Source: Thioclava indica (lineage in GTDB: Bacteria; Pseudomonadota; Alphaproteobacteria; Rhodobacterales; Rhodobacteraceae). From it: a DNA stretch of 64,000 nucleotides. The stretch lies in the NCBI RefSeq assembly GCF_000714545.1, contig NZ_AUNB01000073.1:62001-126000 (forward strand), read 5' to 3'. Positions 33,957-42,995 of the stretch are shown piece by piece. The translations under genes were made by a program, and so were the position numbers. Below the pieces are notes generated by a model, which did not search any database, was not told the DNA's origin, and worked only from the letters and a program-made list of their open reading frames with translations. Every line of letters begins with the position of its first letter. The stretch's first letter is position 1.

Positions 33957-34146
33957 TTGCGCTCCTTTTCACTTCGCTCACAGGAGTAAAGCGCAGGCGC
34001 GGCGCGGGCAATGGCTGTTGCAACGCCGCCACCTCTGCTCGCAATCGCGTGAGCAGGGGCTCGCAATCGCCATAAAACCTGTCAATATAAAGGAAAATAT
34101 AAACAGCCCGAGGCAGGGCAACACGAGCAGGGCAAAAGCCCAACAT
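33946..34146 (-). CDS. Possible small protein upstream of dapE, weak candidate
   Basis: A 66-codon frame from ATG 34146 ends by overlapping the dapE start (TGA inside the first dapE codons). It encodes a hydrophobic centre ([13 protein letters not shown]) and then a Leu/Arg-rich helix ([14 protein letters not shown]). No ribosome site is clear, and it spans the AT-rich promoter region of dapE and the Hint genes. Coupling-style overlap is the only argument for it. Confidence 0.2.
   Translation of the reverse strand: MLGFCPARVALPRAVYIFLYIDRFYGDCEPLLTRLRAEVAALQQPLPAPRLRFTPVSEVKRSANDH
34079..34106. promoter_or_regulatory. 28-bp imperfect dyad upstream of the Hint genes
   Basis: CTGT (34079) and ACAG (34103-34106), plus ATAT on each side (34085-34088 and 34097-34100), are arranged symmetrically about the same centre. 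It lies in an AT-rich patch in the 272-bp dapE/Hint divergent gap, 123 bp before the Hint gene and 123 bp before dapE. Nothing else recognisable is in the gap. Confidence 0.35.
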
Positions 34147-34228
34147 CTGAAACGCGGCCAAACGGACCGCGAAATGCGGCAACGACCGCAAATGTGTTGC
34201 GCTGCCTTCGAGAGGCTCGGGGGCAGAA

Positions 34229-35785
34229 ATGGCAGAGTTAACGTATGATCTGAACGCGACCGCAATGGAGATGGCGCAAACCATCTTTGGCAGCGGCGTA
34301 ACCGTGAATTCGGCAACCTATACGGGAGACTCCCGGTCCTCGGCTATTTATAGCGACGCGGATACGATCTCGCCCGGCGTTGCGCCCTCTGATAGCGGGG
34401 TGATCCTGTCCACCGGCTACGCTGACAGCTTCACGCGCAACTCGGGCGATGTGAACGGTTCAACCAGCACCTCGACCGATACCAACGGGCCCAGCGACAG
34501 CGATTTCAACGCGATGGCAGGCACGAACACTTATGACGCCTCGATCCTCGATGTGAATTTCACGCCTGTCGGGGACACGATGACCCTGACCTTCGTTTTC
34601 GCCTCCGAAGAATATCCCGAATATATCAACTCCAGCTTCAACGACTTCTTCGGGATCTGGGTGAATGGAACGCCCGCGACAGTGAATGTGGGCGATGGTT
34701 CGACGTCGGTGTCCAACGTGAACGGGGGCGCCAATGACAGCCTGTATATCGACAATACGGGCGACAGCTATAACACCGAAATGGACGGCTTTACCGTCAC
34801 CATGTCGGTCACTTTTCCGGTCAATGCGGGCGTGCCCAATACGCTTAAGATCGGCGTCGCGGATGTGTCGGACACGCAATATGACTCCAACGTCTTAATC
34901 GCAGCAGACAGCGCGCAAACCTCGCTGATCGCGAATGATGATGACCTGCAACTCAAGCCGGATAAGATCAAGGACTTCGATCTGACGCAGAACGACACGA
35001 ACACCGCTGCGGGCACGATCACGATCACCAAGATCAACGGGATTGATGTTTCCGCAGGGGATACGGTCACACTATCGACGGGGCAGTCGATCACGCTGAA
35101 CCCTGATGGCACGGTGAGCATCGATTCCGGCGACGATATCGAGAACACCGCCTTCACCTATACGATCGAAAATTCGGCGGGTGATAGCTCGGTCGGGGTG
35201 GTTGATCTGAACGTGGCCTGTTTCGTAGCTGGCACGCTGATCGACACCCCCGAGGGCCTGCGCCCGGTTGAGGCCCTGCGCCCCGGCGATCTGGTAATGA
35301 CGCAGGACGCGGGCGCACAACCCCTGATCTGGAGCGGTTCAACGACCGTGCCCGCCAAGGACAATTTCGCTCCGATCCGCATTCGCAAAGGCACGTTCGG
35401 CGCAAGCCGCGATCTGCTGTTGTCCCCGCAGCACCGTGTCTTGGTGTGTGATCCGATGGCAGAGCTGTTGTTTGACTCTTCCGAAGTGCTGATCGCGGCG
35501 AAAAATCTGGTGAACGACACCACGGTCACGCGCTGCGAGGGCGGCATGGTGACCTATGTTCATATTCTCTTTGAGTGCCATCACATCGTGTTCTCCGAAG
35601 GCATCGCCACCGAAAGCTTCCTGCCCGGCCCGATGACGATGGAGGGGCTGGAAAGCGCTCTGCAAGCCGAGATCCTCACACTGTTTCCCGAGCTTTGCCC
35701 GTTGACGGGCGCTGGCTATGGCCCCCCGGCCCGCCCGCTTTTGCGCAGCTTTGAATCCAGCCTCTTGCACGGGCGCGCCGCATGA
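34229..35785 (+). CDS. Choice-of-anchor-L-like protein with C-terminal Hint domain
   Basis: A 518-residue acidic, Ser/Thr/Asp-rich protein. Residues about 1-235 match the choice-of-anchor-L type of surface domain (FGSGVTVNSATYTGD, DSGVILSTGYAD, TFVFASEEYPEY, FFGIWVNG). A short repeat-like segment follows (about 236-328, VTLSTGQSITLNPDG). From C331 comes a Hint_2-type hedgehog/intein domain (CFVAGTLIDTPEG, SPQHR with H402, ECHHIVFSEG, ATESFLPG). There is no Sec signal peptide, so export may be by another route. Hint domains self-cleave through the first cysteine; activity here is inferred. Its stop overlaps the second Hint gene as ATGA. Confidence 0.82.
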   Translation: MAELTYDLNATAMEMAQTIFGSGVTVNSATYTGDSRSSAIYSDADTISPGVAPSDSGVILSTGYADSFTRNSGDVNGSTSTSTDTNGPSDSDFNAMAGTNTYDASILDVNFTPVGDTMTLTFVFASEEYPEYINSSFNDFFGIWVNGTPATVNVGDGSTSVSNVNGGANDSLYIDNTGDSYNTEMDGFTVTMSVTFPVNAGVPNTLKIGVADVSDTQYDSNVLIAADSAQTSLIANDDDLQLKPDKIKDFDLTQNDTNTAAGTITITKINGIDVSAGDTVTLSTGQSITLNPDGTVSIDSGDDIENTAFTYTIENSAGDSSVGVVDLNVACFVAGTLIDTPEGLRPVEALRPGDLVMTQDAGAQPLIWSGSTTVPAKDNFAPIRIRKGTFGASRDLLLSPQHRVLVCDPMAELLFDSSEVLIAAKNLVNDTTVTRCEGGMVTYVHILFECHHIVFSEGIATESFLPGPMTMEGLESALQAEILTLFPELCPLTGAGYGPPARPLLRSFESSLLHGRAA

Positions 35786-36885
35786 GCCGCGCGTCTGGCT
35801 GGATTGCCGCGTTCGAGCCCCATCGCGGCCATTACCGTTTCGATGATCGCGTTTTGCCGCCGATATTGGCGCAAGGCACTTTGATGCTGGAATTCACGTT
35901 GGTGCGTGGCGAAAGCGGCCCGTTGCCGCTGATCCATCTGGAAAACCGCACGGCTGGTTGGCGCGAGTTTCTCTCGCTGGGACTAGACGCGCAGGGGCGG
36001 ATCACGCTGATGCAGCGGCGCGGCGATCAGGTGCACGCGGTTTCGCTGGATGCCCGGTCCGAGATCATGACCGGCGGGCGGATGCGTCTAAGCTGGCGTT
36101 GGGACGGGCCGGGGCGTGAAAGCCTGCTGACGCTCAAGGCGCTGGATCATGGCACGCTGCGCCAACATTCCGGCCACGCGCCGCTACCGCCCACGCGTGC
36201 CGAGGCGCTGGCGCTGGTCGCGGGTGATGATCGCGCCAAGCTTGGTCCGCGCGTGTCATGGCTGGCGCTGGGCGATCATTTGCATCCGCTTGGGCCGGGC
36301 GCGTGCTTTGCCCCCGCGACGCCAATCGAGACACCCCAAGGCCCGCGTCCTGCGGCGCATATCTGCGCGGGCGATGAGGTTCTTACAGCCGATGCCGGGC
36401 CGCAAAAGGTCGTCTGGGCCGGGCGCGTGACCCTGCCCGCGCTGGGTCATCTGCGCCCCGTTCAACTGCGCGCGCCCGTCTTTGGGGCAACCCGCGACCT
36501 CTGGCTGCTGCCACAGCACCGTGTCGCGCTGGGTGGGCCATCGGTGGATTACATTCTGGGCGAGGAAAAGGTGCTGATCGAGGCAAGCCATCTTGTTGAT
36601 TGCTGCACCGCATTGCAACCCGATCGGCCCGGATTGCTTAGCTGGCACGGGATTTTGCTGGGCGGACACCACCTGCTGATCGCGGATGGCTGCGAGGTGG
36701 AAAGCCTGCATATCGGACGACTTGCGCGCCAGCCTCTGTTAGCGGCGACAACCGCTTTGGCCGATCTTGCGCACGCGGGCGCGTTGCCGTTGCACCGCAA
36801 GCCTGTCCTCAAAATTGCCAGCGGATATGAGGCCACGACTTTGGCCACTGCACGCCGTCACGGGCGCGGTCCAGTCGCCGCCTAA
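35782..36885 (+). CDS. Second Hint-domain protein
   Basis: A 367-residue protein. Residues about 1-170 form a beta-rich domain that may be lectin/laminin-G-like (HYRFDDRVLPPILAQGTLML, then a GRITLMQRRGDQ segment); this is a guess from pattern. A Hint domain starts at C175 (CFAPATPIETPQG), with PQHR at 244-247 (H246) and a GGHHLLIADG block matching the first gene's ECHHIVFSEG. No signal peptide is seen. The gene is translationally coupled to the preceding Hint gene by a 4-bp overlap. Function is unknown; the two may be processed together or against each other. Confidence 0.78.
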   Translation: MSRASGWIAAFEPHRGHYRFDDRVLPPILAQGTLMLEFTLVRGESGPLPLIHLENRTAGWREFLSLGLDAQGRITLMQRRGDQVHAVSLDARSEIMTGGRMRLSWRWDGPGRESLLTLKALDHGTLRQHSGHAPLPPTRAEALALVAGDDRAKLGPRVSWLALGDHLHPLGPGACFAPATPIETPQGPRPAAHICAGDEVLTADAGPQKVVWAGRVTLPALGHLRPVQLRAPVFGATRDLWLLPQHRVALGGPSVDYILGEEKVLIEASHLVDCCTALQPDRPGLLSWHGILLGGHHLLIADGCEVESLHIGRLARQPLLAATTALADLAHAGALPLHRKPVLKIASGYEATTLATARRHGRGPVAA

Positions 36886-36897
36886 TCCAGTCGCCGG

Positions 36898-37656
36898 CTA
36901 GCCCATCAAGGCGCGACGCACCAGATTGGCCCCCGCCAGCCCCAACAGGATCAGCGTCAAACGGCGAAACAGCACCGGATCAAGGCGATCCTGAGCGCCA
37001 AAGCCCAGCCGCATCCCGATCAGCGCCGGCACGACCATCAGCGCCGAAAGCGGCACCGTTTGCGCGTTCAACACCCCCGAGGCGAGATGCGATATCGTCA
37101 GGATCACCGCGCCGATCATGAACACCACGCCTTGAATGCGCACGGCCTCCTGCTTGGGCGCGTGGATCGACAGCAGGTACACGATCAGCGGCGGCCCCCA
37201 GATGCCGGAAATCCCGCCATAAAGCCCGCCGATAATGCCCAAAACCGTCTCGGTCCGCTTGCGATGATGAACAGGCAGCACCAGTGGCCGCCCCGAGAGC
37301 TGCCAGATCGCAAAGGCGACAATCGGCACGCCCAGCAGCAGATACATCGCTTGTTGCGGCAAAATGCGCACGAAGCTGGCACTGATCGGGATGAAGATGA
37401 TGATCATCGCAATGAAAAGCTGATAGCGCCGGATTGACCCCCACGCCGCCCCCACGCCTTGCCGAAACGCTTGGATCAGGTTGCTCACCAAGGTCGGCAG
37501 GATCAACAGCGCCAGCGCGATCTCGGGCGGCAGAAACGAGGCAAAGCTCGACAGCATAATCATCGGCATCGCGAATCCGACCGCGCCTTTGACGAAGCCC
37601 GCAAATAGCGTCACCGCCAGCGCCACCCCGATCTGCCAAAGCTCTAACCGTGCCAT
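36898..37656 (-). CDS. TSUP (TauE/SafE) family sulfite/sulfonate exporter-like protein
   Basis: A 252-residue polytopic membrane protein with about eight helices and the family signature GFVKGAVGFAMPM near the N-terminus and GGLYGGISGIWGPPL in the second half. TauE/SafE proteins move sulfite or sulfonates out of cells, but substrates are rarely proven. It is convergent with the Hint gene (12-bp gap) and divergent from mcd. The substrate cannot be read from the sequence. Confidence 0.9.
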   Translation of the reverse strand: MARLELWQIGVALAVTLFAGFVKGAVGFAMPMIMLSSFASFLPPEIALALLILPTLVSNLIQAFRQGVGAAWGSIRRYQLFIAMIIIFIPISASFVRILPQQAMYLLLGVPIVAFAIWQLSGRPLVLPVHHRKRTETVLGIIGGLYGGISGIWGPPLIVYLLSIHAPKQEAVRIQGVVFMIGAVILTISHLASGVLNAQTVPLSALMVVPALIGMRLGFGAQDRLDPVLFRRLTLILLGLAGANLVRRALMG

Positions 37657-37864
37657 CGTTCTCTCCCTGCTTGGCTTGCTTTTAGCGGGATTTCTCGGCG
37701 CAGCCAGCCCAAGGCCAAAATCGATGTAAAATCACGGAAAGGTTGGAAACTCCGAAAACGGACGCGACATTTTAGGTCCGGAACGTGGCGTCTCGCGCAT
37801 TTTAATTGCGCTGCGGATGCAAAATACCTATGTACGATGCAACTGCAGAATAGGGAGCCGATTC

Positions 37865-39529
37865 ATGGCACATGACGGGGCCGATATGGTGAAGACGATC
37901 ATTCTTAATGACCTTCTAACGCTGAGTGAAGCGACCTTGCCCGAACTGGCGGCGCTTGTCTCGGACGCGACCGAAGCCTTGCGCGCCAAGGCCACCAAAG
38001 ACGGGCGCATTTCCGGCGCCTTGCTGGAAACGCATCAGTATCAGGCCCATGGGCTGGCATGGCTCACGACCTATGAGCAATCGCTCAAACAGCTGCATGG
38101 CTGGGCCAAGCGGCTGGCGGATGAGGGCAAGTTCGGTGAGATAGAACAACTGATCCTGCAGATCGGTTTTGGCGAATACCTCGCCCAGATCGCGGGCGGC
38201 ATCCAGATGAACCAAGGCGAAATGGTGCGCTTGGCCGATATGGAGGTCTCGTGGACCCCGTCCGACGCGGCTGCCACGCTGATCGCCTCGGGCAACTCCA
38301 ACGGGGCACGCCTGCGTCTGGTTGCGCTGATCCAAGACGTGCAGGGCCGCTCGATCTTTGGTCAATCGGGGCTGGATGACGAGTTAGAAATGATCCGCGA
38401 GCAGTTCTACCGCTATGCCGAGGACCGGGTGAAACCCTTTGCCCATGAATGGCACCTCAAGGATGAACTGATCCCGATGTCGGTAATAGAGGAGCTGGCG
38501 GAACTGGGCGTGTTCGGCCTGACCATTCCCGAGGAATATGGCGGGCTGGGCCTGTCCAAAGCGTCGATGGCAGTCGTGACCGAAGAACTCTCGCGCGGTT
38601 ATATCGGCGTTGGCTCGCTTGGCACGCGTTCGGAGATTGCGGCCGAGTTGATCATCTGCGGCGGCACCGAGGCGCAAAAGGAAAAGTGGCTGCCCGGTCT
38701 GGCGAGTGGCGAGATCCTGTCCACCGCCGTCTTCACCGAGCCGAATACCGGATCGGATCTTGGCTCGTTGCGCACCCGTGCGGTCAAGGACGGCGAGGAT
38801 TGGGTCGTGACGGGCAACAAGACATGGATCACACACGCTGCGCGCACCCATGTGATGACGCTACTGGCGCGCACCAACCCCGATTCAAGCGATTACAAAG
38901 GTCTGTCGATGTTCCTGGCGGAAAAGACGCCGGGCACCGATGACGCCCCGTTCCCGACGCCCGGCATGACCGGCGGTGAGATTGAGGTGCTGGGCTATCG
39001 CGGCATGAAAGAATACGAGCTGGCCTTTGACGGCTTCCGTGTGGCGGGTGAAAACCTGCTGGGCGGTGAAGAGGGCAAGGGCTTCAAGCAACTGATGGAG
39101 ACGTTTGAATCGGCCCGCATCCAGACCGCAGCGCGCGCCGTGGGCGTCGCGCAATCGGCGCTGGAAATCGGCATGCAATATGCGATTGATCGCAAGCAAT
39201 TCGGCAAATCGCTGATCGAGTTCCCGCGTGTTGCCAGCAAACTGGCGATGATGGCGGTCGAAACGATGATGGCGCGTCAGTTGACCTATTTCTCGGCTTG
39301 GGAAAAGGATCACGGCAACCGCTGCGATCTTGAGGCGGGCATGGCGAAGCTGCTGGGGGCTCGGGTCGCATGGGCGGCGGCTGACAACGCGCTGCAAATT
39401 CATGGCGGCAACGGGTTCGCGCTGGAATATCAAATCTCGCGCATCCTGTGTGACGCGCGCATTCTCAATATCTTCGAGGGTGCGGCCGAAATTCAGGCGC
39501 AGGTCATCGCACGCCGCCTGCTCGGCTGA
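37865..39529 (+). CDS. mcd: (2S)-methylsuccinyl-CoA dehydrogenase
   Basis: Mcd oxidises (2S)-methylsuccinyl-CoA to mesaconyl-CoA with FAD in the ethylmalonyl-CoA pathway, used for acetyl-CoA assimilation in organisms lacking isocitrate lyase. The 554-residue protein is an acyl-CoA dehydrogenase with the Mcd-specific N-terminal extension of about 160 residues (HQYQAHGLAWLTTYEQSL, QLILQIGFGEYLAQI). The dehydrogenase core carries FTEPNTGSDLGSL, RKQFGKSL and QIHGGNGFALEY. I start at the ATG at 37865 (AGGGAG 8 bp upstream); MVKTI at 37886 is an alternative. A terminator follows. Confidence 0.9.
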   Translation: MAHDGADMVKTIILNDLLTLSEATLPELAALVSDATEALRAKATKDGRISGALLETHQYQAHGLAWLTTYEQSLKQLHGWAKRLADEGKFGEIEQLILQIGFGEYLAQIAGGIQMNQGEMVRLADMEVSWTPSDAAATLIASGNSNGARLRLVALIQDVQGRSIFGQSGLDDELEMIREQFYRYAEDRVKPFAHEWHLKDELIPMSVIEELAELGVFGLTIPEEYGGLGLSKASMAVVTEELSRGYIGVGSLGTRSEIAAELIICGGTEAQKEKWLPGLASGEILSTAVFTEPNTGSDLGSLRTRAVKDGEDWVVTGNKTWITHAARTHVMTLLARTNPDSSDYKGLSMFLAEKTPGTDDAPFPTPGMTGGEIEVLGYRGMKEYELAFDGFRVAGENLLGGEEGKGFKQLMETFESARIQTAARAVGVAQSALEIGMQYAIDRKQFGKSLIEFPRVASKLAMMAVETMMARQLTYFSAWEKDHGNRCDLEAGMAKLLGARVAWAAADNALQIHGGNGFALEYQISRILCDARILNIFEGAAEIQAQVIARRLLG

Positions 39530-39550
39530 TCGCGCTTGAAACTTGATGCG

Positions 39551-39580
39551 GAGGGCGGTGTCCAACGGGCACCGCCCTTT
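39551..39580 (+). terminator. Terminator after mcd
   Basis: GGGCGGTG (39553-39560) pairs with CACCGCCC (39570-39577) around a 9-base loop, followed by TTT. It is 24 bp beyond the mcd stop. The remaining 110 bp before the reductase gene show no further feature. Confidence 0.85.
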
Positions 39581-39689
39581 GCACTGGCGGCATCTCAGCC
39601 ACAGGTGATCGCCCTTGCCGACGGGGCGAACTTGACTTCACCCCCGCCCTCCCCAATTCAATCCTAACCAATCACGTTAGGAGGGCCGT

Positions 39690-40688
39690 ATGCCCCGCAC
39701 GATCCTCGTCACCGGCATAACCGGGTTCATCGCCAAGAAGATCGCTTATGATCTGTTGGCGCGCGGCGATATTGTGCGCGGAACGTTACGTAAATCCGGA
39801 CGCAGCCAAGAGGTACGCGCGGCACTTGCGGGGTTGCCGCCCGAGGCCCTGGCACGTCTTAGCTTTGTCGAGGCCGATCTGATGACGGATCGCGGCTGGG
39901 CCGAAGCGATGGGCGGCGTGGATGGCGTGATGCACACGGCCTCGCCCTTCCCCCTTAGCAAGCCCAAGGACGAATCCCAGATCATCGGCCCGGCGGTTGA
40001 GGGCACCAAACGCGTTCTCAAAGCGGCGCATAAGGCAGGCGTGACGCGTGTTGTGCTGACCTCCTCGATGGAGGCAGTGATGCATGGCGTCACCTCAAAC
40101 CCGATGACCGAGGCCGATTGGTCCAACCCCGAGGCCCCGACTTGCAGCGCCTATACGCGTTCGAAAATCTTTGCCGAACGCGCCGCTTGGGACTTTGTCA
40201 AAGCCCATCCCGAAATGCTGCTAAGCGTGATCAATCCCGGTCTGGTTTGCGGCACGCCGATGGATAAGCACACCGGATCTTCGGTCGCGGTGGTCGAACG
40301 GCTGCTGTCGGGGCGCGATCCGATGCAGCCTGATCTGGACTTGCCGGTGGTGGATATCGCCGATGTCTCGGCCTGTCATATCGCAGCACTGGATAGCCCC
40401 GACGCGATCAACAAGCGCTATATCTGCGCCGAGAGCTTCGCCAATTTCCGTGATCTCGCGGCAGCCCTTAAGGCCAATTTCCCCGATCGCAAAATCTCGC
40501 AACGCTTGGCACCGAAATTCGTGCTCAAGCTTCTGGCGCTATTTGATGCCCAGATCGCACTGATCTTGCCGATGATTGGCAAAAAGATGCATCTTAGCCA
40601 TACCGCCGCGACCGATGATCTGGGCGTCAAATTCACCCCCGCCGATGAGGCCGTGATCCGCACCGCGCGTTTCCTCGCCGCGAAATGA
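39690..40688 (+). CDS. NAD(P)-dependent extended SDR (DFR/cinnamoyl-CoA reductase-like)
   Basis: A 332-residue extended short-chain dehydrogenase. TGITGFIAKKIA is the nucleotide-binding glycine motif and YTRSK (Y-x3-K) is the catalytic pair, with TSSMEAV carrying the serine. The overall sequence resembles dihydroflavonol-4-reductase and cinnamoyl-CoA-reductase-like bacterial proteins, which reduce aldehydes or ketones. The substrate is unknown. It follows mcd by 160 bp including a terminator, so it is probably separate. The ATG has TTAGGAGG 8 bp upstream. Confidence 0.88.
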   Translation: MPRTILVTGITGFIAKKIAYDLLARGDIVRGTLRKSGRSQEVRAALAGLPPEALARLSFVEADLMTDRGWAEAMGGVDGVMHTASPFPLSKPKDESQIIGPAVEGTKRVLKAAHKAGVTRVVLTSSMEAVMHGVTSNPMTEADWSNPEAPTCSAYTRSKIFAERAAWDFVKAHPEMLLSVINPGLVCGTPMDKHTGSSVAVVERLLSGRDPMQPDLDLPVVDIADVSACHIAALDSPDAINKRYICAESFANFRDLAAALKANFPDRKISQRLAPKFVLKLLALFDAQIALILPMIGKKMHLSHTAATDDLGVKFTPADEAVIRTARFLAAK

Positions 40689-40744
40689 GGCTTGCACACC
40701 GCGGCGATGCGCGCCAAATCTGCGCCTGAACAAGGAGAGCGCAG

Positions 40745-41248
40745 ATGATCCGGGACGCCAAGCCAGACGACGCCGAAGCAATAGCTGAAATCTACAATGA
40801 CGCGGTGCGCAACACGACCGCGATCTGGAACGATATCGAGATCGACGCGCAGAACCGCCGCGACTGGATCGCGGATCGGCAGGCGGCAGGCTATCCGGTG
40901 CTCGTCTGGGAGCAGGACGGCGAGGCCGTGGGCTATGCCAGTTTCGGCCCGTTTCGCCCCCATGACGGCTATCATCTAAGCGTCGAGCATTCGGTTTACG
41001 TCCATCGCGATCACCGCTCCGGTGGCAAGGGCGCGCAGATGATGGAGGCGCTGATTATTCGCGCGCGCGAAACCGGGTTTCACGTCATGATCGCGGCGAT
41101 TGATGCGGCCAATACCGGATCGGTGCGCCTGCATGAGCGGCTTGGCTTTGACCATGTCGGGATGATGCCGCAGGTGGGTAAGAAGTTCGGGCGTTGGCTC
41201 GATCTGGCGCTGTTGCAACTGGTGCTGGACGACCGCTCTCAGCCCTGA
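40745..41248 (+). CDS. GNAT acetyltransferase, phosphinothricin/methionine-sulfone type
   Basis: A 167-residue GNAT protein. [21 protein letters not shown] and [14 protein letters not shown] at the N-terminus, [15 protein letters not shown] as the acetyl-CoA site and [13 protein letters not shown] near the end match the Pat/MddA family, which acetylates amino-acid analogues such as phosphinothricin and methionine sulfone. The natural substrate here is not known. It overlaps the convergent recO gene by 10 bp. Confidence 0.88.
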   Translation: MIRDAKPDDAEAIAEIYNDAVRNTTAIWNDIEIDAQNRRDWIADRQAAGYPVLVWEQDGEAVGYASFGPFRPHDGYHLSVEHSVYVHRDHRSGGKGAQMMEALIIRARETGFHVMIAAIDAANTGSVRLHERLGFDHVGMMPQVGKKFGRWLDLALLQLVLDDRSQP

Positions 41249-41961
41249 CGCGCCAATAGATCAACCAATCGGTTGCGTGCCTCGGGCAGCGGGCGATTGC
41301 CCAGATCGGGTGCCAAACGCTCGCCCAGAAAAAATCCGGTCAGCCGCAACCCTTGGGCAATCTCGGCCCCCGTGGCCGGTCCCTGCCCTAGCAAGAACAG
41401 CGGCAGATGCAGTAGCTTGGGCGCCCATTCGCCTGCCGCCTCACGGCTGACAGCCCGCCCCGTGCGCGGGCTGACATAGGCCAGATCGTCGCGTGAACCC
41501 GTCACCGCGCATTGGCTCAGATCAAGGCCATAGCCCATTTCCTCAAGCAGCCCCATCTCCCAACGCAAATACTCGGCGGCCCAATCGCCCCCCTCAACGA
41601 ACAGATCGAACAGCGCCTCGGAGGATGCGAAAACACGCATATGCGCCTCGCGTTCGGGCAGGGTAAAGCGCAGCAGCGCGCAGGTCGCATTCAGCCCCGC
41701 CAGTGCTAGGCGATCCGTCAAGATCACCGTGCGGCTTTGCAGCGGCTCGATGGTAAAGCTGCCCAGATGATCCTCAAGCCGCGCCCGCCACGTCGCCGAG
41801 ACGCGGTTCCCCGGCTGCAATATTCCCACCATTTTGCGTGATGCCCCACCGCGCACCACGCCCGCGTGACGGCCGTGATCGGCGGTGAACAGCTCGACAA
41901 TCATCGAGTTTTCGCCATGCGGGCGCGCAGACAGAATAGTGCCGTGATCTTGCCAGTCCAT
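41239..41961 (-). CDS. recO: DNA repair protein RecO
   Basis: RecO works with RecF/RecR to load RecA on single-stranded DNA gaps. The 240-residue protein begins with the OB-fold segment [19 protein letters not shown], followed by [15 protein letters not shown], and has a helical C-terminal half ending in a leucine/arginine-rich helix. No zinc cysteines are visible, as usual in alphaproteobacteria. It is convergent, overlapping the GNAT gene, and divergent from the Pr6Pr-like gene with an 84-bp gap. Confidence 0.93.
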   Translation of the reverse strand: MDWQDHGTILSARPHGENSMIVELFTADHGRHAGVVRGGASRKMVGILQPGNRVSATWRARLEDHLGSFTIEPLQSRTVILTDRLALAGLNATCALLRFTLPEREAHMRVFASSEALFDLFVEGGDWAAEYLRWEMGLLEEMGYGLDLSQCAVTGSRDDLAYVSPRTGRAVSREAAGEWAPKLLHLPLFLLGQGPATGAEIAQGLRLTGFFLGERLAPDLGNRPLPEARNRLVDLLARQG

Positions 41962-42045
41962 CGCGCGACTATCCGCGTCGTGACGTTGCGGCGCAAGCGG
42001 GTTCGTGATTTGCGCACGCGGCGCAGTTCGGCCTAGCTTGCGCCC

Positions 42046-42669
42046 ATGACACGCTTATCCCAATACCTCGCATTGCTGATTTTCCTGTGTGAAGTCATTG
42101 CCTTCGCCTCAAGCTTCACCACGAATATGGCGGCCCATTCCCATGCTGCGGTGCCGTTGGGGATCTTATGGCTGATGCTGCGCTACTTCACGATCTGGAC
42201 CAATTCATTGGTCGGGATTTTGTTTGGCGTGATGCTCTGGCGCAAGCGCTTGTTTTCGCCAGCACTTCTGGCGGCCCTGACGCTGTGGATGATTATTGTG
42301 GGCGCGGTCTATCACCTGCTGCTGGCGGGGAATGCCGAACTTTACGGCCTCGATTGGTTGGAGAACTTCCTCTATCACACCGCCGCGCCGATCTTGCTGC
42401 CGATCTGGTGGCTGCTTTTCGCACCCAAGCGTGCGTTGCAATGGCGAGACGCGGGGCTGTGGTTGATCTGGCCCGCGATCTATTTGGTTTACGCCGTAAT
42501 CAGGGGGCTTGAGACCGGGTTTTACCCGTATTTCTTTCTCAACCTCACGCAGCTTGGCTGGAACGGACTGGCGATCTGGTGCGCGCAGTTCGTGATCGCG
42601 TTCTGGTTGGGCGGGCTCGTAATAGTCGCGCTGGGGCGTGCGATGGGCGGGCTGCGGCTTAGTCGCTAA
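42046..42669 (+). CDS. Pr6Pr-family membrane protein
   Basis: A 207-residue protein with six hydrophobic segments and the FAR-17a/AIG1-like Pr6Pr pattern: an N-terminal helix, [16 protein letters not shown], the central [14 protein letters not shown] and [15 protein letters not shown] with a conserved His, and [13 protein letters not shown]. The family is integral membrane and of unknown biochemical role in bacteria. Its last 11 bp overlap the convergent DUF1491 gene. Confidence 0.85.
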   Translation: MTRLSQYLALLIFLCEVIAFASSFTTNMAAHSHAAVPLGILWLMLRYFTIWTNSLVGILFGVMLWRKRLFSPALLAALTLWMIIVGAVYHLLLAGNAELYGLDWLENFLYHTAAPILLPIWWLLFAPKRALQWRDAGLWLIWPAIYLVYAVIRGLETGFYPYFFLNLTQLGWNGLAIWCAQFVIAFWLGGLVIVALGRAMGGLRLSR

Positions 42670-42994
42670 GCCCCTCTTCATCCAGCAATGTGCGCCCGTC
42701 GCGGCTTTCGATTTCGATCACCCAGAGGTCGGGGTCAAAGCTGCGTTGTTTGGCGATGCTCGCATCCACCTCGGCCTCGGGACCATCGTGCAGCAGCATC
42801 CATGCGCTGGCCCCCGTCATCAGATCAATGCGTCGTTCATAGCTTTGCGCCGTGCCGTCAAGACGTGCGCATTTCACCAGTACCGCGCCGGAGCTTTGCT
42901 GCCCATGCGCGGTCACATAGCCCGGGATATTGGCCAGTTCCAACCGCTTGAGATAGGCGCGCACCCACAGATCGGTCGTGAGCCGCGCCGCCAT
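42659..42994 (-). CDS. DUF1491 family protein
   Basis: A 111-residue alphaproteobacterial DUF1491 protein, recognised by RLTTDLWVRAYLKRLE, a GAVLVKC segment and FDPDLWVIEIESRDGR. It starts 1 bp after the era stop and is the last gene of the pdxJ-to-era unit, so it is surely co-transcribed. The fold may be small alpha/beta. Function is unknown. Confidence 0.88.
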   Translation of the reverse strand: MAARLTTDLWVRAYLKRLELANIPGYVTAHGQQSSGAVLVKCARLDGTAQSYERRIDLMTGASAWMLLHDGPEAEVDASIAKQRSFDPDLWVIEIESRDGRTLLDEEGLSD

Positions 42995-42995
42995 C

